From Branchiostoma floridae (Eukaryota > Chordata > Leptocardii > Amphioxiformes > Branchiostomatidae), in NCBI RefSeq assembly GCF_000003815.2, contig NC_049997.1:10471860-10535859 (forward strand): 64,000 nucleotides of DNA, given 5' to 3'. Below the pieces are notes generated by a model. That model was not told the DNA's origin and did not search any database. It saw only the letters and a list, made by a program, of their open reading frames with translations. Made by a program: the position numbers and the translations under genes. Shown in pieces: positions 47,467-58,622 of the stretch (the first letter of the stretch is position 1; every line of letters begins with the position of its first letter).

Positions 47467-48833
47467 CTATGGGAAGTTGGCTGGAAACCTTTGTTCACTG
47501 GTATAATTGGATTTTCCGGCGTACTTTTCTGCCTGTTTTGCTTTGTATGAAGCTCTTCGTTTTGCAAGTCTTTCATCTTTTTGCTCACGGGTCTCATTTG
47601 CTTGTTTTGCTTTGTATGATGTTCTTCGTTTTGCAAGTCTTTCATCTTTTTCCTCAGGGGTCTCATTTGCTCGTTTTGCTTTATATGATGCTCTTTGCTG
47701 TGCTGCTTTTTGCTCACAGGTCTCATTTGCTTTCTTTGCTTTGTATGATGTTCTTTGTTCTGCAAGACTCTCTGTCTTCTGTTGATAGGTTTGTTTTTCT
47801 TGTTTGTCCTTGCATATTGCGCTTTGGATTGCAAGACCTTGCACTTTTTTATCATTTAAATTTGATGCTGCATTTGGTGACATTACTAATTGATTCAAGA
47901 GGCCTTCATTCCTGTTCTCTGGCATAGCACTTGGATGTTTGCTTGTGGTGCATGGCACAATGTTTTTCCCAGTACTTTGGTTACAATGTGGTGCAAATGG
48001 AAATGCTGTGTTTGGTTGTTGTAGGTTCTCTTTCGTAGATACAAACTCTGGTTTAACCAAGGTGTATGTGTGTTGTTGTTGAACTTGAAAGCAGTTTTCT
48101 GACTCAATCATAGAAGAAACATTGCTAGTCAGATTGATAATGTGTATACCAGTAGGTTCAACTGATAAGAAAACATTTTCTGCTTGTACTGGGACAACCT
48201 CAAAATTGCATGTTGTGTTCCAGTTAAGTTGTTGCAAGAATGAAACTAGATTGCTGTTTGAACTGTGCATGCTTAAAGTAGAAGTGCCATGGCTATCTGG
48301 CAATGCTGTTATGGGACTTCTGGCATGTGAGTCATAAACAAAATACTTGTTATCAGCGTGCAACAATGCTACTGTTGAACCAGTTATTCCATGTGCTGTT
48401 ATGAAAAGACAAGTGTTGGATTCAGCAAATGCTGCTTCTAGGGCTTTCTTTAAGGTGTAATAAGGATAGACTGCTTCTGTGGCAAATATGTCTCCAGTGT
48501 AAGACTCTTTTATTGATACACGTACAGTATTGTTGTAAAGTTGCAAATAGTCTGGAATATCATCAACGGAGAGGAACTCCACACCAGATCTTAGTGATGG
48601 TTTTATGTAGGTGTATAGTGCATCTCCTTGAAAAAGTACACCATCAAGGTCTGTACTTGTCCAGGTAATTGCTTGTCACCATCAAGGTCTGTACTTGTCC
48701 AGGTAATTGCTTGTCTGCAAGTACTGTGGTTAACAACTGCCATTAAAGCATTCACCTTGGTGGTATTTTCCCGATAAAATAGATTCACACATTGTTCACA
48801 ATATATGTGTTCTTTGCTTGACTTTATTTGCAC
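47467..48833 (-). pseudogene. Mobile-element protein: C76/OTU-like protease domain plus KRR-ANET repeats, frameshifted
   Basis: Open from 48582 to a stop at 47467 (371 codons). N-terminal part: FLSVDDIPDYLQLYNN, an FITAHGITGSTVALL strand and a YFVYDSHARSP motif, as in the cysteine-protease-like domain carried by animal Helitron/Maverick-type elements. C-terminal part: four or five repeats of the form ERLAKRRxSYKAKxANET. The domain start continues upstream in another frame (about 48833-48690: CEQCV, VNALMAVV), interrupted by a 38-bp tandem duplication at about 48639-48714. No helicase or Rep domain in the window, so the element type is uncertain. Likely non-functional. Confidence 0.6.
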
Positions 48834-49180
48834 AATGCACAGTGCTCAGTGGCACGATTGAGTCTGGTGTGTGCAAAATGCACAGTGCTCAATGGCACGA
48901 TTGGTCTGGTGTGTGCAAAATGCACAGTGCTCAATGGCACGATTGGTCTGGTGTGTGCAAAATGCACAGTGCTCAATGGCACGATTGGTCTGGTGTGTGC
49001 AAAATGCACAGTGCTCAATGGCACGATAGGTCTGGTGTGTGCAAAATGCACAGTGCTCAGTGGCACAATTGGTCTGGTGTGTGCAAAATGCAGTGCTCAG
49101 TGGCACAATTGGTCTGGTGTGTGCAAAATGCAGTGCTCAGTGGCACGATTGAGTCTGGTATGTGCAAAATGCACAGTGAT
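48833..49180. repeat. 42-bp minisatellite, about 8 units
   Basis: Unit GCACAGTGCTCAATGGCACG plus ATTGGTCTGGTGTGTGCAAAAT, 42 bp, with two units shortened by 3 bp. Length divisible by 3 keeps frames open on both strands; not a gene. It overlaps the upstream edge of the protease-like relic. Confidence 0.95.
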
Positions 49181-49529
49181 CAATGATCTGTTAATAGGTC
49201 TCAAGGTCTAATTTGGTTGGATCAAGGACTCTCTTTCAAACCTCTTTGGTTGGATGCAAAATGTAATGCGTAGATTTCAGCAGAAGAAGTATAAATGTGT
49301 ACTGTGTAAAATCTTATTGAGTACAGACTTTTGCTAGCTGTAAGTTTCTGTATATTACTGTGTCACTTGTATATATAGCAGAGAACAGTCTAAGGCGTCA
49401 CTGAAACAGAAAGAAAATATTGTCTTGATCACATAACATCTTACTAGTACCAACAAAAAGCAAAAATCTACAAAAGTTCAGGTGTGACATCTTGCCAACT
49501 GCTTTGCTGATTGTTTAACAGTTAGCTAC

Positions 49530-50065
49530 AATCCGTTGTTTTCTACTATTCTTTGGAAATGTATGTTTTAATGTATTAGAATCCGATCCATCTTTTCAAC
49601 TTGTACGATATTTTTACAATCAAAAATGCCCTGCATAATGCCTCGCATCGGCTCAAGCACAGTGCACCATTAAACTATCTAAATTCTCGTCAATCCCCAC
49701 ACACTGGTTTTACTAAAAAAACTATATACCGTTCCTTGGAAATATGTTTCAATGTGTCCGAATTCATGATCACTATCTTTTCAAATTGTACGTTACTCTT
49801 ACGATCGAAAATGTCCTGCAGGACCTCCTGCAGCTGCATATATAGACGCACGCCCCCCTCCCACCCGCACGTAAACTGTTCCAATCGTTGCACAATAAAC
49901 TTGACTGTATACCCTCCACAAAATCTTTCGTGAAATGTCGTGCTCATTTTACTCACATGACACTACGCCTTAGAATGTAATGTTATATTTTAATACATCC
50001 GAATTCCAGAAAGATAACTTTACAAACTGTACCAATTTCTGTACGATAAAAATCTCACCTCCTCC
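49530..50065. repeat. Three degenerate copies of a roughly 215-bp segment
   Basis: Related blocks start near 49558, 49738 and 49982, each with TTTTAATGTAT/TTTCAATGTGT, GAATTC/GAATCC, TTGTACG and GATCGAAAATG-like steps. On the minus strand the middle copy has an 88-codon frame (49956-49690) reading IFDRKSNVQFEKIVIMNSD. The same residues are partly recognisable in the third copy. No family recognised. Confidence 0.45.
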
Positions 50066-50084
50066 GCACCGTCAACGCCCGTGA

Positions 50085-50301
50085 GGGTATTTACCGGAAT
50101 AACCCGAAATGACCCGGAATAACCCGGAATAACCGTAATATTTCTTGTTCCCATGGCCATATATACATTATTTTATGCCAAAATATTGCATTCTGCGATC
50201 TTAACTTATCAAAGCACACTGTATTTCGGTAGCTTTCATCCTTTATTAAGGTTATTCCGGGTTATTCCGGGTTATTCCGGGTTATTCCGCTAAATACCCG
50301 G
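50085..50301. mobile_element. Hairpin element with tandem CCGGAATAACC arms
   Basis: Left arm: GGGTATTTACCGGAATAACC followed by further AACCCGGAATAACC units. Right arm: exact inverse type, GGTTATTCCGGGTTATTCCG repeated, closing with GCTAAATACCC. About 217 bp; both arms are tandem arrays of an 11-bp unit. Confidence 0.75.
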
Positions 50302-50469
50302 ACCCGTCAACGCTATCGCAAAATGAACCGTGCGATTTAACGACAACTCCTCAAATGTTACATGACCAGTGTTTTACTGCAAATCAAGAAACATTTTCCT
50401 TTCCTAGACTTTGCTAATGAGCGCTGCAATGTTTTCTGTACGAGTAGAGGTCATGGATAAACAGTATTC

Positions 50470-50600
50470 TTACAACGTTTATTTGAAGGGCTAAGAAGGG
50501 CTGAGAATTGTCGTAAAAACGCACGGTACATTGCGTTTATTTGAAGGGCTGAGAAGGGCTGAGAATTGTCGTAAAAACGCACGGTACATTTTGCGACCAT
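50470..50600. repeat. Tandem duplication, about 57-bp unit
   Basis: GTTTATTTGAAGGGCT through GTCGTAAAAACGCACGGTAC occurs twice in direct succession. Confidence 0.9.
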
Positions 50601-51520
50601 AGCAGACCCATCCAAGGACGAACCATTAAACCGGGCACAAAGCCGGGCGCCTTCGGCGCCCCGGCAAAAATGTGGCTTTCCTGGATCCGCTACTGCACTA
50701 CCTTCTACTACACTTCTTCAAGCTCCAATTCTACTCAATTTATAGGGTAAATGTGCTCGACATAGAATGAAAAATCTGTTGAAATTTCACGTAGCTTCAT
50801 TATAAACGCGCCCATTTAAACCACGAATTATAACATAGAGGTCTATGGGAAGAAGAAACTCATCAATGAGACCTTAACACTTGCGCGACAAACTATGCAC
50901 GCAACCGGTTCATGGCCAGGCAATGCAGACCACATACACCTTGCGCAACCGTGCGAGTGACGTGCGCTGAGACGCACTACCTCCCTGCTCTTGACATTCC
51001 TTCCCCAAGTGTTCAGAAAAACGTGGCGGATATTACCTCCCCCCCCCCCCCAAAAAAAAACGTACGGAAAAAAAGCACGTACGGCGGGTTGTACCCTTAG
51101 CTTTATTTAAAAACGACGCCCCAGTCTACGTCTAGGTGTACCATTGACAAAAATAACCACACTTGCAAACAGTCTGTTGAAGGAGAGTTAATTTCCCACT
51201 GTTTTTACCGTATTAAAACCGAATTTCAAAATGTCCATTGTTCTGCCAATTAAGATGAAAGGTTCCAGAGAATATTGATTGCTCGCGCCAAAATGTTGGA
51301 AAAGATGAGTTTGAAAATGATACGGATGACGTCATCACCACCATTTATTACCCCCTTCCATGAGACGCTCTGCAGTTGCCTGGTCTCTCGACAGATGTCG
51401 CCTTTGTTCATTTCAGGAGCCTCCGTGACGTCAGCTTCAGGCAATCAACCACTCCACCTAAGCTAGAATAATTAAACATCGTTTTCTCAATTTCGTTGCG
51501 TAACGGCCACATTGAGCTCG
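50601..51520. other. No gene recognised
   Basis: GC-rich patch near 50640-50665. C-run then A-run at 51041-51060, followed by a lone element end GCACGTACGGCGGGTTGT at about 51076, the same terminus as the right end of the MITE at 63661-63963. Confidence 0.45.
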
Positions 51521-51524
51521 CATC

Positions 51525-52200
51525 TGGGAGGAGGCACAACTGCAACAAGAAGTCTGAGAACAACCCCCTTACCCAGAAAGTGGCAACTGAAGATATTCTG
51601 TACAGCCTGAGAGGTAAGTTTAGAGTGACGTAAGGTAAGTATATTTTTAATCGTCTGGTGTATTAAAAGTAATTCTTTATGTGCTAATAAAAGCGCCTGG
51701 AAGCTGCCAAGACGTCATGTCTGCATTTGTAACATGCCCAGCAACGCTAATTCCAAATAAATTGTCAAACGACGAAGCTATCCATATGATCAATCCCTTG
51801 ACAGGTCCCGAGTGTTGGAAACTGCACTTGATACGAACTTACTTAAAAATGGGGAGAAGAACAAGAAGTCTGAGTACAGCCCTTTGTGACGGCCTGAACC
51901 AGAAAGTGTCAACTGAAGGCATTCTGTCCAACTTGAAAGGTAAGTTTGGAGAGACGTAAGGTTCAGAAAACGTCTGGTGTAAATGTGGTTATTTATATCC
52001 TAATAAAAGCGGCTGGTAGCTGACAAAACGTCGCGGAAATGTCTGCATTAGTAACATGATTAGCAACGCTACTTCCAAATTAATTTTCCAAACCAACGAA
52101 ACTATCCATAGAATCAATATCTTGACAGGTCCCGAGTGTTGGAAACTGCACTTGATACGAACTTACTTAAAAACGGGGAGAAGGGCATGTTCCCTACCAG
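51525..52200 (+). repeat. Tandemly duplicated exon-like segments
   Basis: Two full units (about 51610-51965 and 51965-52200) and a partial one (51525-51635). Shared block: TGACAGGTCCCGAGTGTTGG, reading CPEC-like ECWKLHLIRTYLK. Units 0 and 1 end QKVATEDILYSLRG and QKVSTEGILSNLKG, each followed directly by GTAAGTTT, a good donor. The reading frame at the end is conserved while flanks drift. Could be duplicated exons of an unrecognised gene or of a mobile element. Confidence 0.45.
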
Positions 52201-52619
52201 CCTTCACCGCCTCAGTGTCTCAGTTACATCAATTTGATCTTTTTGGAATTTTTATATTTATTTTTCTACGTTGAAATAATAACTTTTTTTTGCCATCTGG
52301 TACATAAACGAGCTGCAAATGCCCATATTGTGAATGCCGCTCCAATGCATGCTGATTTTTGCTTCCTAATTGTTTTATTTCATTGATGTCTAATGACACA
52401 TAATGTCTAAAATGAAATGCTTGAAATCCCAGCCAGCCTGGAAAATTGACTTTGGTTCCTGGAGAATGTTTCCCGGTCAATATATAACAGAGTACCTTAT
52501 ATTTGTTTACTTCTATTTAACCAAGATAACCAAGAAATTACATTGATGTGGCCTAGTCTTCTAATCAGGTCCAAACGGCGTCATGAAAAACAAAACAAGT
52601 AAACAACCTCCTTCAGCTT

Positions 52620-53000
52620 CAGACAATCATCCTCCTTCGCACGGTCCCCAACGGCTAGCTGACTCAGCCTATGGGGCCCTGCTATCTCATGGTCTATCCG
52701 CAGTTACTTTCATTTCCTAGTCGCCCTGCTTATAGATATTAATGAGCTTACCCTTATATGGGCAGTCAGCCGTTGGGGATCGGGCGGAGGAGGATGATGC
52801 TATGTAAGACGTAACATGATTGGCTAATAGCTTCCCAGCGGCCTTTGCGAGACAGCTTTCGACAACAAAAAGCCCAAGAAAGGCCTATTCTCTAATATGT
52901 CGACAGCTGGTTTGTGGCGACAGTCATAATAACCGCTGGTAGGCATCTAGATAGCAGGGCCCCATAGGCTAATGCGGTTGGGGACCGGGCGTTAGGAGGA
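52620..53000. mobile_element. Inverted-repeat DNA element relic
   Basis: CATCCTCCTTCGCACGGTCC and CCAACGGCT near 52629; inverted AGCCGTTGGGGATCGGGCGG and AGGAGGATGATGC at 52767-52799; a third, decayed end at 52973-53005. Looks like one element with a secondary copy of its right end. Confidence 0.55.
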
Positions 53001-54085
53001 TGCAGACAATCAACATAACCATATCAGTAAAACTAGTTACCCGTAAGGTACAGCTAGTAAAACACTTATCCTACATGCATAAGGCCACAGCAAGTAAATT
53101 TTATGGATGATATCATCGCGCGCATTAGTTTTCGTCTGATTTCAGAAAAAAAAGCAATACTTTTTTTTCCTCTTCGGGGATTGTCAGATAGACCAAAATG
53201 GACAAACATGTTGTTTATAGCCTAATGCAACGTAATTATACTTGTAGTTGTAGATGACAAAATACTAAGGAGGTAGCCATGACTATAGTTGCAGAAGTGA
53301 AACTTGTTGGATAGTTGTAAAAGAACAACCAATATGGAAGCAAACCTGGCAAGTGATACCAGTGTAACACTAGTATCACGTTTTAAATTACTACTAGTTC
53401 ACTTCTTTAATACAGGAATGAATACCGTGTTAGTTGTGACAGGAGAAAGAAGAAACATTACAGTTTCTGTGGCAGGGAGTTCATTTCACGTCGTACATGT
53501 CCCCCAAGTTTCCTCTGAAGTTTCGAGCTGCTCTCCTGTGCTGCGCTGCTGATATTCCGGCTGCTAGAAAACTGTGCGGTTTTCTAGGGCACACAGCAAA
53601 CCTTGGTTGTTCTAAATGTACGAAGAGATTTGAGAAGGTTGGTAAGAAAACAAACTATTCTGGATTCGACAAAAGCAGTTGGCATTTGCGAAGGGACGCG
53701 CAGCACAGGAGAGAAGGATTGCAAGTACAGAGCTGTTGTAACGTGACGAGGAGGAAAGCGCTTGAAAAATCTTTTGGCACACAATACACACCGTTAATGG
53801 ATCCTGAGCACTACCAAGAGAATTTTCAAGCTTTGGATAGACAGGGAAATTCTAACCATAGCTAAGCTCAACAAATTAGAGAAACGCATAGGGAAAATAA
53901 ATATTCCAAGCGGAATTGAGCGCCTTTCAACCAAAATTACTTCAATATGGATTTTTCACTGCTGACGAGTGGAAGAATTGGACTCTGTATTGTAGTATGT
54001 ATTGTTTGAATGACTTGTTGCCACAGAGCATTATCAATGTTTGCAAATGTTAATCTTAAGTTGTCAGCGTCTGTGCAAACCTGCG

Positions 54086-54560
54086 TTCTTCAAGCCGACA
54101 TGTACGCTCAAGAATTTCCTAGTGGCACCCAAGGACAAAAATCCCAAAGGAAGTAGGTGTGGGGTGGTGTACCACATCACGTGTCAAGGGAAAACCAACA
54201 AAGGCCCTTGTAAGGAAACTTACATTGGTGAGACGGAACGTGCACTGAAAACTAGGTTCCTCGAACATCGGCCTCCTAGCTCTATCAAATCGTCTGAGGT
54301 GGCGCATATACACATAGAGTCTCCGGGACATTCCATTTCGTTGGACAAAGTCAAAATCCTAGACTCAGAACAGGATTTCTTCGCGCGAGGAGTGAAGAAG
54401 GCAGTGTACATTAGAGCCCAACGGCCCACACTCAACAGAGACGGGGGCGACACAGGCTTTCTGATACTTATGACCCCCTCCTGCAAAAGTGGCGTGTTCG
54501 TGACGTCACTGCTGGAGATAGGGTCATTCTGTGAACAAGGTCGACGGAGTTGACCGAAAA
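54086..54560 (+). mobile_element. Penelope-like retroelement 3' fragment with GIY-YIG domain
   Basis: Reads KPTCTLKNFLVAPKDK, CGVVYHITC, ETYIGETERALKTRFLEH, HIHIESPGHSISLDKVKILD and YIRAQRPTLNRDGG: the GIY-YIG-type endonuclease that ends Penelope-like ORFs. The reverse transcriptase is missing (5' truncation). Inserted inside the EnSpm relic. Confidence 0.8.
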
Positions 54561-54714
54561 TTTAGGGTAAGTACCTATAGTAATTCGTGTTGGAAAGAAA
54601 GTTTAGCAATTTCCAGAAAGAGTATTGTTGAAAATGTGTACCTCTCGCTGTATCTCAAACTTTGATTGGTCAGCTGACGAACAGACAATCAAACTCCCGC
54701 CGAAATGCACTGTC

Positions 54715-55597
54715 CGACAGGCGTCATATTCACCGCCTATTACTATTTCACAATATTGTTAACGGACTGACTCGTGAATACCTTACCACTTTACTTCCTT
54801 ATGCAATTACGGTGATATGTAATTATGATTTGAGAAACAGCAGAAACTTGAGACCTATTAAATTTTCGACTGACCGCTTTGGAAAGTCCTTTACTCCATA
54901 TTCCATCACTGCTTGGAACAACTTGGACTTAACTCTTCGTGCACTCGATTTCTCGAAATTTCGAGAACATCTTTTTAAAACGATACGCCCTCCCAAATTC
55001 AGCCATTTCAGCTTCGGGTCTCGACACTCTTGCATTCTCATTTCACGACTTCGTATGGGCACCTGCAGCTTGAATTATAGTCTTTTCACGCGCGCGGGTC
55101 TTGTGTCAAGCCCAGCCTGCAGCTGCGGGTGTCCATTCGAAACTATTTCACACTACCTTTTGCACTGCCCTACCTATAATTACCAGCGCTCAGTTCTCAT
55201 CGGCAAACTCTCTGGGTTACTTGTACATATACTTGATTTCCACAGTCTTGCAAATAATGCCAAAGAAATGTTGATTTTACAAGGTAGTTCTTTCTGCTCC
55301 TTCAATGTCAATTGCAGAATTATAGAAGCAACACATGTGTACATTGCAACAACAAATCGTTTTTAGATTCAAGTATAATTCTTTGTTTTTGTTTTCTACT
55401 CCAGTAAGGGAGATCGACTCACGCACACTGTTCATACATATGTAATTATCTATTTATTATTGTCCTGTATAATTTATTATTTTCAATTCTTGTATAAGTG
55501 GCGGCGTTAATATAAGTTGAATGTAACTTGAGTCCGCCGTCACTTAGTCCTCGTCCGTTTATTTGTATTCTTACACGTATTTCAATAAAGAAAAAAA
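54715..55597 (+). mobile_element. 5'-truncated non-LTR retrotransposon with 12-bp target duplication
   Basis: ORF portion to the stop at 55366 includes SRLRMGTCSLNYSLFTRAGL and a Cys/His knuckle CSCGCPFETISHYLLHCP typical of LINE C-termini. The 3'UTR ends AATAAAG plus A-run. AAATGCACTGTC flanks it at 54703-54714 and 55598-55609. The target duplication encodes NALS in the interrupted EnSpm frame on both sides. Confidence 0.85.
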
Positions 55598-56036
55598 AAA
55601 TGCACTGTCGCCAGATGACAAAGAGTTCTTCAAAGATACTTGTAATGATATGTATCCTACCAAGGAGATAAATGCTTCAAACACGGCAACAGTTGTTAGA
55701 AAGTACGGAACTTGTCAAGTTGGACAGGAACTGTTTGGCTCTAGGATAGCGACTAGGTCGAGTAAAGGAACGTATGTCATGGCTGCATGGTTCGGTGAAA
55801 ACGGAAACATTGATTCTCCCTGTAAGTCTGACATCGGAAACGGGAAGCCGTTTACTGTATGGGAGAAGTCAACGGAAGTCGGAGGCCCGTCTTCGTTCAT
55901 ACCCGTGCAGAGACTGTATCGAAAATCTGCATGGGCAGAGACTGTGATTGTTGGAAAAAAAAGTTGCTGTTGTCTGCCCAATTGCCAGAAAAACTTTGCT
56001 ATAGAATGGGTGAATGACATATACTGTTGTATATAG

Positions 56037-57582
56037 ATTGTGTATATAAATTTTAAATTTGCGAACATTAGAAGTTGAGTTGTTAGGCAGTAAGGACATG
56101 AGCACATTTTGATAAGCATTAGGAAATACACCCTGCTGGGTTATTGACGATACTAGTACATAGGGATGTATAAACTTACATGTTCTTCTTCTGTGTATAT
56201 ATACTTGGCTCAAACAAGCATACAAGTGAGGCCGATCGAGCGTTTGTAATATACGAGTCGCCATATTGGTATTTCCTGACCTTACTTATTACCTGGTCCA
56301 GGAAAGAAAGCAACGCATTCTAATTATTGTGAATTTATCTTTTTGAGTTTGTACTATTGAACGACACTATAAAGCTGTCAACATGGTTGGGTCTGACATA
56401 TATTTTGTGTTGTTGCAATTCAAATAAAATCAAAAGCACATCAGCTATGACATCGTCCTGTCTGATATTCTTACGTTAAGAAAGTGCAGATTATTTCAAG
56501 GTAGAAATTGAAACCCCGCTGATACCATGTTTAACACCCCCGGCCCGGGGCCATTCCACAAGGATGGCGACCTTTTATTGTGTTCAGAACAAAATTTGCG
56601 TTAATGCCCTGCGCCACGTGCACCTTGGTTATTCTGATGACTTCGCCTGCAAAGTCTGGGGATAATTTACTCTCTGTATTTGTAAACTCTCTATTCTAGA
56701 CGTCTTACATAAGATGTGTAACACTTGTTTATGAAAATTTCGTGACCGAGCATACCTTTCAAGGCCACGAATACACTTTTGTTCACAACCACCAAAAATG
56801 TTTCCCAAAAGCTTACATTTTAATCTTCAACATGCGCACTGGTTCCGTCGCCATGCTAGAACGTCAGTCGCAATGTGTATAGGCCGCATTTGTACTAGTA
56901 GGTAATGTATGCGTATTTTTTCAAATTACTAGTACATACAGTGTTACGTTTTCTCCTGAAACGTCTGGACGCCTCAAACCAGATTCAAAATGGCGGCGAC
57001 ATTGTGAGCCTTCCGGCGTTGTTTGCTTTGTCAAATCAAGGTCCTTGATCAAAGTCTGCCTTGTTTATCTCTAGATACAGCTCGAAAGTTTATTCAACGT
57101 TTCCTCGTCAAGTTGAAATTTTTCAGAATTAAGTCAAGTTGGCAATGAACAACACACCGCTTGACCAAAACCAAGCGCTTTGATAAAACCAAACGCTTTG
57201 ATAAAAGCTCAATCAAACTTTCAAAGCTTCTTGTTACAAATTCAGCGGAGGCGGCCATTTTGTATTCGCGGAGTGCCCCAAGTGTGATTATCCGCGACTT
57301 TTAAACTACAAAAGAGAAACAAACATTTATGTATATTGAAGCTTGTTGCTAGGGTCAAACTGGAAAATGTCAAACCCACCCACTGAGCAGCGTCTTACGG
57401 GATCCAGTATCAAAGTTTGTTTTTCTTCTTACGGTATTTCATAGATACACACAAAGATGGCGTGTGTTAGCCGGTTGACTTATAAACAAACAAAAAAGGC
57501 CCGCTCTGAATTTATTTTTATGGAATAGTGACGCTAACTCTCTTTAAACCCTCTACTACTCACAATTTGTGTGCTTTAATAA
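56037..57582. other. Intergenic, no gene recognised
   Basis: AT-rich, no family resemblance. A palindromic CCCCGGCCCGGGG sits near 56538. GGCGGCCATTTTGT near 57250 resembles a YY1-type site but has no gene attached in view. Confidence 0.45.
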
Positions 57583-58622
57583 AGGGTTAATGCCCCGGCC
57601 CGAGGTGTATATGGTCAGAAGGCCCCATTTCATGCTGGTTATGACGCCGTAACAGCCGTGCATTAAATTTTTGATTATCACACGTGTGCATTAAAAACTT
57701 TTGAAAGTTTAAACCAATCAGAAGGACAGACAAACAGGACGCTGGCCAATCAGAATGAAATATCCAGGAATCGTCCATCTGCCAAGATAGGGGAATAAGT
57801 ACAGCCATGGCAGGGGGGGGGGGGGGGCTCCCTCTACATAACATCGGTAGTACGCGTTTCTTTGTTCAAAGAAAACATTTGTCGTCTTAAAACAACATTG
57901 AATTACCTATAATATTTAAGACAATAAAATCTNNNNNNNNNNNNNNNNNNNNNNNNNNNNNNNNNNNNNNNNNNNNNNNNNNNNNNNNNNNNNNNNNNNN
58001 NNNNNNNNNNNNNNNNNNNNNNNNNNNNNNNNNNNNNNNNNNNNNNNNNNNNNNNNNNNNNNNNNNNNNNNNNNNNNNNNNNNNNNNNNNNNNNNNNNNN
58101 NNNNNNNNNNNNNNNNNNNNNNNNNNNNNNNNNNNNNNNNNNNNNNNNNNNNNNNNNNNNNNNNNNNNNNNNNNNNNNNNNNNNNNNNNNNNNNNNNNNN
58201 NNNNNNNNNNNNNNNNNNNNNNNNNNNNNNNNNNNNNNNNNNNNNNNNNNNNNNNNNNNNNNNNNNNNNNNNNNNNNNNNNNNNNNNNNNNNNNNNNNNN
58301 NNNNNNNNNNNNNNNNNNNNNNNNNNNNNNNNNNNNNNNNNNNNNNNNNNNNNNNNNNNNNNNNNNNNNNNNNNNNNNNNNNNNNNNNNNNNNNNNNNNN
58401 NNNNNNNNNNNNNNNNNNNNNNNNNNNNNNNNNNNNNNNNNNNNNNNNNNNNNNNNNNNNNNNNNNNNNNNNNNNNNNNNNNNNNNNNNNNNNNNNNNNN
58501 NNNNNNNNNNNNNNNNNNNNNNNNNNNNNNNNNNNNNNNNNNNNNNNNNNNNNNNNNNNNNNNNNNNNNNNNNNNNNNAGGCGTTATGACACCATATACA
58601 CTCGAGTCGGGTCATTAACCCT
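57583..58622. mobile_element. TIR element containing the assembly gap
   Basis: Left end AAGGGTTAATGCCCCGGCCC with GAGGTGTATATGGT; right end, inverted, ACCATATACACTCGAGTCGG and GTCATTAACCCTT. The TIR is about 35 bp with a few mismatches. The interior is mostly the unsequenced gap; the visible left part has a G-run at 57812-57826. Confidence 0.7.
57933..58578. other. Assembly gap (646 N)
   Basis: Run of undetermined bases. A nominal minus-strand frame across it is an artefact of the Ns. Confidence 1.

Larger units (their letters stand above)
53400..56036 (+). pseudogene. EnSpm/CACTA transposase relic, split by nested insertions
   Basis: Segment 53497-53865 reads AADIPAARKLCGFLGHTANL, GCSKCTKRF and NYSGFDKSSWHLRRDAQHRR, the conserved block of animal EnSpm-type (Transposase_21) proteins. 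Decayed sequence continues to about 54085 (frame-shifted EWKNWTLYC-like). After the Penelope and LINE insertions, 55601-56036 reads NALSPDDKEFFKD, GTCQVGQELFGSR, YVMAAWF and SSFIPVQRLYRKSAWAETVI, the usual C-terminal domain. Frameshifts show it is dead. CACTA ends were not located. Confidence 0.75.

Noticed and set aside
48818-49211. Cys-rich repeat protein (VCAKCTVLNGTIGL repeats)
   Set aside because: It is the 42-bp minisatellite; frames are open on both strands because the unit length is a multiple of 3.
54662-55366. Single 234-codon gene
   Set aside because: The first codons belong to the interrupted EnSpm frame and the rest to a truncated LINE; the 12-bp target duplication shows the join is accidental.
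57887-58615. 242-codon frame
   Set aside because: Consists almost entirely of undetermined bases in the assembly gap.
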